Shown one piece after another: positions 29,953-36,466 of a stretch of DNA of 38,587 bases. The notes under the pieces are model-generated. The model did no database searches, was not told the DNA's origin, and worked only from the letters and a program-made list of their open reading frames with translations. The position numbers and the translations under genes were made by a program. The stretch spans positions 1-38,587 of the forward strand of contig CAIKAP010000108.1 of the NCBI GenBank assembly GCA_903825435.1, in the 5' to 3' direction. This stretch comes from an uncultured Verrucomicrobiota bacterium. Its GTDB lineage: Bacteria > Verrucomicrobiota > Verrucomicrobiia > Palsa-1439. The stretch's first letter is position 1; each line of letters begins with the position of its first letter.

Positions 29953-29986
29953 ACCGACATCATATTCGCTTAAGCGAATATGTCAA
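29953..29986 (-). promoter_or_regulatory. ars promoter with ArsR operator palindrome, leaderless GTG start
   Basis: Minus strand: -35 TTGACA (complement of 29981-29986), 16-bp spacer, -10 TATGAT (complement of 29959-29964), then 6 nt and the GTG of arsR at 29952. A perfect 22-bp palindrome (half site CATATTCGCTT, 29961-29982) fills the spacer and overlaps both boxes, the ideal place for an ArsR dimer to block RNA polymerase. With +1 expected 6-8 nt after the -10, the mRNA would begin at or within a base or two of the start codon. Confidence 0.85.
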
Positions 29987-29988
29987 GA

Positions 29989-30017
29989 CTCGAACTCAAG
30001 CGCGCCGGTGGGGCAGT
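29989..30017. repeat. Left copy of a 29-bp direct repeat (end of a decayed oxidoreductase 3' end)
   Basis: Identical over 29 bp (starting CTCGAACTCAAG, ending GGGGCAGT) to 31648-31676. On the minus strand it encodes the ...CPTGALEFE end of the 2Fe-2S/FAD/4Fe-4S oxidoreductase. Flanking sequence to about 30060 also aligns (ADGLQ-VG-ECV) but with about 25 percent divergence and a 2-nt deletion, so this is a broken gene end and not a recent copy. It lies directly next to the ars -35 box. Confidence 0.8.
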
Positions 30018-30060
30018 TCAACACATTCCTCCCCGACCGTTTGTAGGCCATCCGCCGGCG
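29989..30060 (-). pseudogene. Decayed 3' end of a 2Fe-2S/FAD/4Fe-4S oxidoreductase
   Basis: The minus strand from about 30060 to 29985 aligns with the end of the intact oxidoreductase gene (31642-31715): residues equivalent to ADGLQxxGxECV...CPTGALEFE, TGA stop. Compared with the intact gene it lacks 2 nt between ECV and CPTG, and third positions differ widely. It is the displaced or ancestral 3' end of such a gene, now just upstream of the ars promoter, with the nuclease island between it and the intact gene. Confidence 0.65.
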
Positions 30061-30109
30061 GCGCGTGAATAAACGAGCGCCACCCGTGAGGTTTTGTAAT
30101 GGACTGAAA

Positions 30110-30126
30110 GTTACTACAACGGTAAC
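30110..30126. promoter_or_regulatory. Inverted repeat before the ERCC4 nuclease gene
   Basis: GTTAC-TACAACG-GTAAC (30110-30126), 9 bases before the ATG at 30136, overlapped by a second near-palindrome GGTAACGTTGCC (30121-30132). A candidate operator; no clear -10/-35 and no ribosome-binding site are seen. Confidence 0.4.
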
Positions 30127-30135
30127 GTTGCCACT

Positions 30136-30723
30136 ATGGATGACGATTACGCTTTCCCAAGCACCAGTCGCCTAATGGTAATGCGTCACGGACACAGCAT
30201 CGTTCGTAGCGCTGGCATACCTAAACCCATAGTGTTGGTTGACACCCGCGAACAACAGCCTTTTCGGTTAGCAACCAACCATCCTAACTGGATCGGTGGC
30301 GAAAAGCATGTGGCTCTAAAAACAGGTGACTACAGCGTCGAGGGTATGGAACAATTGTTGGCACTGGAGCGCAAGAACTTGGCCGACATTGTTGCTTGTA
30401 CCGTGGCTGGTCGAGAGCGGTTCCTGAGTTGCTGTCAACGGTTGACCAGTTTTCCTTGGAAAGCCATCCTTATTGAGGCTTCATATGAGGATCTTAAGCG
30501 TGATTGTCGAGAGTATGGCGTGGTGTCAGAGGTTCACCCGAATGCTGTGATTGGCACGCTCGACGCCATTGAAGCCAAGTTTGGCATTCCAATCATCTAC
30601 ACTTCAACGTGTCGTGAGTTGTCTACTGAGAGAGCCGCGAGCTGGCTTTCGAAGCATTTTACATACTGGTGGCTGGAGAAACATAAGTTTGGCAGAGTGT
30701 TGATTGATTTGGATGGATTATGA
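30136..30723 (+). CDS. Stand-alone ERCC4 (XPF/Mus81-type) nuclease
   Basis: 195 residues. Nuclease motifs of the XPF/ERCC4 fold: VLVDTREQQPF (Asp36, Arg38, Glu39), KTGDYSVEG (Asp65) and LALERKNLADIV (Glu78-Arg79-Lys80, Asp84), the GDY...ERKxxxD signature. No helicase domain and no C-terminal tandem HhH, so it differs from XPF/Mus81 and archaeal Hef. Stand-alone ERCC4 proteins cut branched or single/double-strand junction DNA. Sampled lines of this gene are near 45 percent GC against about 60 percent around, suggesting transfer. It is followed after 76 bp by the GIY-YIG gene in the same direction; the two nucleases appear to form a unit. Confidence 0.85.
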   Translation: MDDDYAFPSTSRLMVMRHGHSIVRSAGIPKPIVLVDTREQQPFRLATNHPNWIGGEKHVALKTGDYSVEGMEQLLALERKNLADIVACTVAGRERFLSCCQRLTSFPWKAILIEASYEDLKRDCREYGVVSEVHPNAVIGTLDAIEAKFGIPIIYTSTCRELSTERAASWLSKHFTYWWLEKHKFGRVLIDLDGL

Positions 30724-30799
30724 ATACTGCCGCTACAACGGAGACGCGGCGGGTCGATGAGTATTGTGAGACACCGCGAACATAGGACTATGAGACAAC

Positions 30800-31624
30800 G
30801 TGATTAAACTTCTCAATTTGATTAATTTGGCTGGTGTGAAACTTGGTAAGTTTAAGATTCACTGTGCAGTAGTCAATCCAAGCGGTGACTCACCATTGCA
30901 AGCCTTTTACGATGGAAAGTTTCAGCGATGGCAGGAATACCAAGGGAAACAAAACTTTCAGTGCGAAAAGGTGTTGTCGCTTATAAAAATGGAGCGAGAT
31001 CAGTGGTTGTTTGCAGGGGTCTTTAATGTCAACGGCGTAAAGCCACGTACCGACAAACTAAATGGTTACATTTATTCGACCTCCGAAGTCGGGGGACTCG
31101 ATAGTCTCGTCGGAAGGGCGATTGTCACATTCAATAAAAAGTTTCGCGCCTCTTATCTTAAAGGTCACAAATACGGCGATTCATTGACCATCTCAGAAAT
31201 TAAGCCAGAACGCGTATCCATTGGAGATTTTCCTGGCTACAATGCCGTACAGCTTCCTTTGCCAATGCTGAGGACAATTGTGCGGCAATCGCTTGCAAGT
31301 TGGAAAACCGCACTCAGCAATGTTGCTGGAGTGTATTTGATCGCCGACAATGCCGACAAGGTCGGCGGAAAACTGTGCGTTGGAAGTGCATATGGTAGTA
31401 AGGGGCTATGGCAGCGCTGGTGTAACTACGCCAGCACAGGTGACGGTGGCGATAAAGAGCTTCAAGAAGTGTTAGCTAAACACGGGGTAGATTACGCACG
31501 CAATTTTCAGTTTACGATTCTGGAAGTTATTGATTTAAACGCGAGCCTTGAGTACGTGCAATTGCGAGAAAGTCATTGGAAAAAGGTGCTGCTCACCAGA
31601 CGGTTTGGATACAACAGTAATTGA
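30800..31624 (+). CDS. GIY-YIG nuclease with a long N-terminal domain
   Basis: 274 residues from a GTG at 30800. The N-terminal domain (about 1-170) contains SPLQAFYDGKFQRWQEYQGK and KVLSLIKMERDQWLFAGVFN, a layout seen in GIY-YIG nucleases of restriction-type families. The C-terminal GIY-YIG domain has GVYLIADNADKVGGKLCVGS (GVY at 177-179, VGS for YIG), WQRWCNYASTGDGGDKE with catalytic Arg206, FTILEVIDL, and RESHWKKVLLTRRFGYNSN with catalytic Glu257 and a terminal Asn. No ribosome-binding site; TATGAG ends 5 nt before the GTG. AT-rich (sampled lines 42-43 percent GC). It ends 17 bp before the stop of the convergent oxidoreductase. Confidence 0.85.
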   Translation: MIKLLNLINLAGVKLGKFKIHCAVVNPSGDSPLQAFYDGKFQRWQEYQGKQNFQCEKVLSLIKMERDQWLFAGVFNVNGVKPRTDKLNGYIYSTSEVGGLDSLVGRAIVTFNKKFRASYLKGHKYGDSLTISEIKPERVSIGDFPGYNAVQLPLPMLRTIVRQSLASWKTALSNVAGVYLIADNADKVGGKLCVGSAYGSKGLWQRWCNYASTGDGGDKELQEVLAKHGVDYARNFQFTILEVIDLNASLEYVQLRESHWKKVLLTRRFGYNSN

Positions 31625-31641
31625 CCAGCGTTATCGTGTTG

Positions 31642-33165
31642 TCAGCGCTCGAACTCAAGCGCGCCGGTGGGGCAGTGGCGGACACATTCCGCGCCGATTT
31701 TCTGCAAACCGTCGGCCAGCGTGCCGGCCAGTGGCACGCCGACTTTCACGTCGAAGCCGCGGCCGATAAACGTCAAGCCGAGCGGTTCCTGCGCCTGCGC
31801 CGCGATGGCGACGCAGATGCCGCACGAAATGCACTTACCGGGTTCAAAGATCACTCCGCCGGGCTGTCGGATTATCTCGAACGCGCGCCGGTGTTCGCCG
31901 GCAAACGCCTTCGGGTTGACGCCGTAATTTTCCGCCACCACACGCAGTTTGCAATCGTTTGCCGCCCGGCAATCGCAGTGACAACACCGGCCCGCCGCTG
32001 TTTGCGCCTCACCAATCAACTCGTGCACGGTCAGCGCCGAGTTCGCGCCGTTGAGTAACTGCCGGTATTCCTCAGTCGTCAGCTTCGGGATCGTTGAGGT
32101 GAATTCTTTCACACCAATTTGAACCGACCGTCCGGCCAGATGACCGGCCACACACTCGGCCAGCAGCTTGCCGTCACCAACTGACCGGGCCGGATCGTAA
32201 CTGGCGCGGATGCACGTTCCGCCGGCAAACACGCCGGGCACACTTGTCTCGAAGTTGACCGGGCTAATGCGAATTGTGCGCTCGGTTGCGGCGGCGCCGA
32301 GTTGCCGGTAATCCGTTTGGGCCATACCGCCGACCGCGAGCACGACAGCGTCGTATTGCGGTCGCAGCTCATCAAGTGTGAAGTTCTGCCCGAGCCGCTG
32401 GCTACCGCGATACTCCAGACCGATCTGGCGAATCGTTTCAATGTCCGCCTCGAGCACGCCGGCCGGTAGCGCTGCCGCCCGCATCTGGCCACCGGGTTCA
32501 GCGTGATCGTCGAATACGGTCACCCGGTGGCCAAGTTTTAAGAGGAAAAAAGCTGCGCTCAAGCCGGTTGCGCCCGCGCCGACAATGGCCACGCGTTTAC
32601 CGGTGGCCGGCGCGCACGCCGGCACGTAACGCTGGCCGGCCAGATCAGCAACCTCGCGTTCGATCAATTGAATTGCGACCGGCCCGTCGTACTGCTTCCG
32701 CCGGCACCCCTGTTCGCACGGCGCCCGGCAAATCCGGCCCAGAACACCGGGGAAAACGATGTTCTCTTTCACCAGCGCGATGGCTTCGTCCATCTTGCCG
32801 GCGGCGACAAGGCGAATGGTTTCGGGGATTTGCAAATGCGCCGGGCAGGCGCGTTGGCAGACCGAAATGCAATCGCCGAGGTGATCGCTGAACAACAATT
32901 CCAACGCGGCCCGGCGCGCGGCTTTGACGTCGGGCGTTTCGCTGGCGACAACCATGCCGGCAGTCACGCGCGTCGAGCAGGACGGTACGAGCCGCGTGTC
33001 GCCGTTGACGCGGACGACGCACGCCATGCACGACGGCCGGTTCTCTTTCACACCGGCAAGGAAACAAAGCGTCGGGATGTTGAGGCCGAGCGAGCGCGCG
33101 GCATCGAGCACAGTGCTGCCATCCGGAACCTCGACGGGGCGGTTGTCAATGGTGAGTTTAATCAT
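31642..33165 (-). CDS. 2Fe-2S / FAD / 4Fe-4S oxidoreductase lacking the NAD(P)H domain
   Basis: 507 residues. N-terminal 2Fe-2S ferredoxin (MIKLTIDNRPVEVPDGSTVL; LCFLAGVKENRPSCMACVVR; VPSC), then a GltD-type 4Fe-4S dicluster helical domain (LGDCISVCQRACPAHLQIPE; GRICRAPCEQGCRRK), then the FAD Rossmann fold (RVAIVGAGATGLSAAFFLLK). After AVVLAVGG the sequence runs straight to RISPVNFETSVPGVFAGG, so the about 110-residue NAD(P)H domain (usually VVVIGGGNxAMD) is missing. A C-terminal ferredoxin follows (CISCGICVAI and ECVRHCPTGAL). Probably an electron-transfer subunit. Its 3' end is duplicated at 29989. It is not a classical glutamate synthase small chain. Confidence 0.85.
   Translation of the reverse strand: MIKLTIDNRPVEVPDGSTVLDAARSLGLNIPTLCFLAGVKENRPSCMACVVRVNGDTRLVPSCSTRVTAGMVVASETPDVKAARRAALELLFSDHLGDCISVCQRACPAHLQIPETIRLVAAGKMDEAIALVKENIVFPGVLGRICRAPCEQGCRRKQYDGPVAIQLIEREVADLAGQRYVPACAPATGKRVAIVGAGATGLSAAFFLLKLGHRVTVFDDHAEPGGQMRAAALPAGVLEADIETIRQIGLEYRGSQRLGQNFTLDELRPQYDAVVLAVGGMAQTDYRQLGAAATERTIRISPVNFETSVPGVFAGGTCIRASYDPARSVGDGKLLAECVAGHLAGRSVQIGVKEFTSTIPKLTTEEYRQLLNGANSALTVHELIGEAQTAAGRCCHCDCRAANDCKLRVVAENYGVNPKAFAGEHRRAFEIIRQPGGVIFEPGKCISCGICVAIAAQAQEPLGLTFIGRGFDVKVGVPLAGTLADGLQKIGAECVRHCPTGALEFER
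31648..31676. repeat. Right copy of the 29-bp direct repeat
   Basis: Identical to 29989-30017. It forms the functional 3' end of the oxidoreductase gene (CPTGALEFE), which makes it look like the attachment-type end of a 1.66-kb island. The distance between copies is 1659 bp and the region between contains only the ERCC4 and GIY-YIG nuclease genes. Confidence 0.8.
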
Positions 33166-33683
33166 TTGACTCAGGATATTAGATGCTGCATTTCCTTACA
33201 AAAGGCAACCCTTCGTCGGCTCTCAGGAGCGGTTACGAGAATAAAGTAACACCAATAAGTGCTGACATCGACCCAGAATTTCGAGGGGCCTTGAAAGCTC
33301 TCATAGTCGAAGATCTCATCCTCTTGCAGTCGATGCATAATTTCGACGGCGCTCCGCCAGATGTGGGCTTTGGGCGGGATGTTTGTGGTGGCCGCCGCCC
33401 AACGCTCGCACGATGAGCGAGAGCAATCGATAGCGATCAGCGTGCATACGATAGAGTTCGTCATGGCGGAGAGGGGCACGGTCGGTAATGATACCCGATC
33501 ACTCCGCTTGGGGGACACCTCCAAAGGCGCCCTTAATCGCTCTCATCCTGAGAGAGCTCGCCGTTTTCAGTTTTACAACAAAGGTCACAATGCCCCTCGT
33601 CCTTTCCTAGTAACCATTTTTCGGCTTGCGCGGCAGTGGAAAACTGGTGTTTAGTGCCATGATCTCTTAACGAGTGGAAAATT
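33166..33683. other. 518-bp stretch before the exopolysaccharide operon
   Basis: No confidently supported gene. A minus-strand open frame (33171-33524, 117 residues, with FWVDVSTYWCYFILVTAPES) ends 6 bp before the oxidoreductase start, lacks a ribosome-binding site and resembles no family I know; it could be a decayed gene. CTCTCA-TCC-TGAGAG (33540-33554) is a small perfect hairpin or operator. The stretch must also carry the promoter of the exopolysaccharide genes, but no -35/-10 pair is convincing. Confidence 0.5.
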
Positions 33684-35804
33684 ATGGACACTAGTAAATC
33701 TTCGATGCCGGAAGTGCGGTTGCATTTCCTTGATTACTGGCGAGTGGTGAAAACTCGCAAAGCGATCGTATTCATGGTATTTTTGATCGTCATTCTGGTG
33801 GCCGCCACAGTGACGTTCTTCCAGCCAAAAATCTACATGTCGGCCTCGCGCATCAAGGTCGAGCAGGAGCGGTTGACCGTAGAACTGTTCCAGCAGCAGG
33901 GCTACGGCGGGTACGATCCTTATTTTCTTCAGACCCAATACGAAATCATCCAGTCGCAAAAAATCCTTTACCCGGTAATCGAGCGATTTGACTTGCGCAA
34001 GCGCTGGGCCTATGGCGGCGATCCGCTGCCGATGGAACTGGTATTTCGGATGTTGAAACGGGCAATGTCAGTGCAACGCTTCCGCGACACCAGTCTGATT
34101 GAGATTCGCGTGTTTGACCAGGACACGCAACTGGCCGCCGACCTGTCCAACAGCATCGCGGACACCTTCGAGAAAGACCGTCTGGAAGTGCGCCGCCAGC
34201 AAACGATGAAGGGACTTTTGAAAGTACAGGAGGAACTGGACAAACAGTCGAAGAAAGTCAGCGATGCCCAGGATAAAGTCGAGAAGCTGCGCAAGGAACT
34301 GAACGTCCAGATGTTTGGCACCGTTAAGCTCAACGACCTGACCGTCCAACAACTGGAGAGCCAGTTGACCTTGGCCCGCGTGGAATGCGTCGGGCGCGAC
34401 ACGCGGCTGAAGGAGTTAAAAAAATTGACCCATGAACAGTTGCGCAACGCCATCGCCACTGTGGTCGGCGACCTAACGCTCCAGCAGTTGATCCAACAGC
34501 TCACTGATTCCGAAGTTCGCCTGGCTGTGCTCAAACAGGATTATGGCCCCGGCCATCCGCAGGTCAAAGCGGCTATCGTCCAGCGCGACACATTGAGCCA
34601 GCAGATTGACTCGCGGCTAGACGGCATCATGCGCGGCTACGAAGTAGACTTCCTCATGACGAAGGAACGCAGCAATGAGTTACAGAAACAACTCGATGAA
34701 CTGAAAAAGGCCAGCATGCTCATGGAAAGCGAGGCGTTCCTGCCATTCCGCAACGCCCAACGTGCAGAAGAATCCGAAACCAAGCTCTTCGAGGTCCTCA
34801 AGCAGCGCCTCCAACAGGTCACCATCGAACTACAAGTACCGCGCAGCCCCGTCGAGTTGATTGACCGAGGCGAGCCGTCGCTCGGCGCCGTCAAACCCGA
34901 CTGGGCGCTCAATCTCAGCATCGGCGGCCTCGTCGGGCTGTTGCTCGGCATCAGCCTGGCCTTCTTCATCGAGTTTCTCGACACCAGCCTTAAGATCATG
35001 GACGATGTTGAGCGATATCTCGGCCTGCCTGTACTCGGCGTCATCCCGCAACAGGCCACCATGCTCAGCGCCAGCAACGCCTCCCAACTTCACCTCGAAG
35101 CCTACCGCATGCTGCGGACAAACCTAGACTTCAGCTACCCCGGCCCCGGCACCAAATCCATCGCGGTCCTCAGTAGTGCCGCCGGCGAAGGCAAATCCTT
35201 CACACTTGCCAATCTCGCCTTCGTTTATGCTCAGCAAGGCATCCGCGTGTTGGTGGTGGACACCGACCTGCGTCGGCCGACTGCCAACAAGTATTTCGGC
35301 ATCAGCCGAGACAACGGGCTGTCCGACTATCTCGCCGGAACTAAGTCGGTGGACGAAGTTATCCACCAAAGTAACCAAACCAATGTTTGGATAATCCCAG
35401 CCGGCGACCCGCAAGCAGCCAAGGCGGCGCTGCCGCTGTTGACCTCGCAACGGATGAATCAGCTCATCCAGGAACTCGCGCAGCGTTTCGACGTGGTGCT
35501 CTACGACACACCGCCGGTGCTCGGCATCAGCGACGCGGCGGTCGTCGCCCGCGAAGTCGGCAACGCCATCCTTGTTGTGCAGCACCGCCGTTATCCGCGC
35601 GCCATGTCGCAGCGCGCCCGCAAGATGATCGAGCACTCCGGTGGCAAGCTGCTCGGCGTTGTCGCCAATAATGTCAACGTTGGTGGCGACGACAGCTACT
35701 ATTACTACCATGAGCACTACGAGCATTACCTTCGCGACCGGGAGACCCACGGGGGTGGGAAGGAAACCAAGTCCGAGGAAATTAAGTTGCAGGGCAAGTA
35801 CTGA
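33684..35804 (+). CDS. Polysaccharide co-polymerase / bacterial tyrosine autokinase (Wzz-BY-kinase)
   Basis: 706 residues. Wzz-type membrane domain: helix 1 around residues 26-47 (AIVFMVFLIVILVAATVTFF), long periplasmic coiled coil (about 160-400), helix 2 around 410-432 (LNLSIGGLVGLLLGISLAFF). The cytoplasmic BY-kinase has Walker A SSAAGEGKS (about 497-505), Walker A' VLVVDTDLRRP (about 522-532), and Walker B DVVLYDTPP (about 602-610). It ends with a tyrosine cluster SYYYYHEHYEHYLRD for autophosphorylation. It controls chain length and export of an exopolysaccharide. It is followed directly by the Wza-like lipoprotein gene and by an O-antigen-ligase gene on the same strand. Confidence 0.95.
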   Translation: MDTSKSSMPEVRLHFLDYWRVVKTRKAIVFMVFLIVILVAATVTFFQPKIYMSASRIKVEQERLTVELFQQQGYGGYDPYFLQTQYEIIQSQKILYPVIERFDLRKRWAYGGDPLPMELVFRMLKRAMSVQRFRDTSLIEIRVFDQDTQLAADLSNSIADTFEKDRLEVRRQQTMKGLLKVQEELDKQSKKVSDAQDKVEKLRKELNVQMFGTVKLNDLTVQQLESQLTLARVECVGRDTRLKELKKLTHEQLRNAIATVVGDLTLQQLIQQLTDSEVRLAVLKQDYGPGHPQVKAAIVQRDTLSQQIDSRLDGIMRGYEVDFLMTKERSNELQKQLDELKKASMLMESEAFLPFRNAQRAEESETKLFEVLKQRLQQVTIELQVPRSPVELIDRGEPSLGAVKPDWALNLSIGGLVGLLLGISLAFFIEFLDTSLKIMDDVERYLGLPVLGVIPQQATMLSASNASQLHLEAYRMLRTNLDFSYPGPGTKSIAVLSSAAGEGKSFTLANLAFVYAQQGIRVLVVDTDLRRPTANKYFGISRDNGLSDYLAGTKSVDEVIHQSNQTNVWIIPAGDPQAAKAALPLLTSQRMNQLIQELAQRFDVVLYDTPPVLGISDAAVVAREVGNAILVVQHRRYPRAMSQRARKMIEHSGGKLLGVVANNVNVGGDDSYYYYHEHYEHYLRDRETHGGGKETKSEEIKLQGKY

Positions 35805-35822
35805 ATGAGGTTTGATGGTGCC

Positions 35823-36431
35823 ATGAAGACAATGTTTCGAGTTCATTGTGTCCCTGTCGTTGTCGCGGCAGTGGTAAGTATGTTGTGGTTGGCGGGCTGT
35901 GGCACTCCCTCCGCCTCCACGGGGAGGGTCGTTACGGAATCCTCGCACGAAGGCGATTCGCTGTTGCGGGCGGGCGATCCGCTACAGGTCCGTGTTGAGA
36001 CGAATCCCACAATGTCGCCGCAGATTTCGGAGGTGACGGTGGACGACGAGGGGTATATCGCGCTGCCGCTGATCGGGCGGCTGAAGGCAGCGGGTTCGAC
36101 GACAAGCGATCTGGCCGACAAGATCCAGAAGGCGTACGTGCCGCAGTACTATGTACGTTGTACGGCGACAGTCCTGGCGCCCACGCGCTTCTTCTACATG
36201 GGTGGCGAGGTTAAGAATCCGGGTCGATTCCCGTGGTCGAAGGATATGACGCTGTTGAAAGCCATTAGCACCGCCAGCGGATATACAGATTTTGCCAACC
36301 GCGCCAAGGTGGAACTTACCCGTGGCCGCAACAAGTTGGTCTACGATTGTGAAGATATCCGCCGTCATCCGGAAAAAGATGTGCCGATCCAACCGGGTGA
36401 TTCGATCTATATTCCCCGCAGCATCTTCTAA
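35823..36431 (+). CDS. Wza-like polysaccharide export lipoprotein
   Basis: 202 residues from the ATG at 35823 (MKTMFRVHCVPVVVAAVVSM then LWLAGC). LAGC is a lipobox, so the protein is anchored in the outer membrane through its cysteine. The Poly_export domain includes LLRAGDPLQVRVETNPTMSP and VTVDDEGYIALPLIGRLKAA, then SLBB-like repeats (FYMGGEVKNPGRFPWSKDMT, LLKAISTASGYTDFANRAKV) and the end IQPGDSIYIPRSIF. An alternative start at 35805, directly after the kinase stop, lacks a signal-type N-terminus. It forms the export channel partner of the BY-kinase. Confidence 0.92.
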   Translation: MKTMFRVHCVPVVVAAVVSMLWLAGCGTPSASTGRVVTESSHEGDSLLRAGDPLQVRVETNPTMSPQISEVTVDDEGYIALPLIGRLKAAGSTTSDLADKIQKAYVPQYYVRCTATVLAPTRFFYMGGEVKNPGRFPWSKDMTLLKAISTASGYTDFANRAKVELTRGRNKLVYDCEDIRRHPEKDVPIQPGDSIYIPRSIF

Positions 36432-36466
36432 ACGGGATGGTTTTTGTTAAACGGTGATCAAGGGTT

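Noticed and set aside
33171-33524. 117-residue minus-strand open frame as a gene
   Set aside because: No ribosome-binding site, no recognised family, and Arg/Ser/Thr-rich start; kept only as a note in the 33166-33683 entry.
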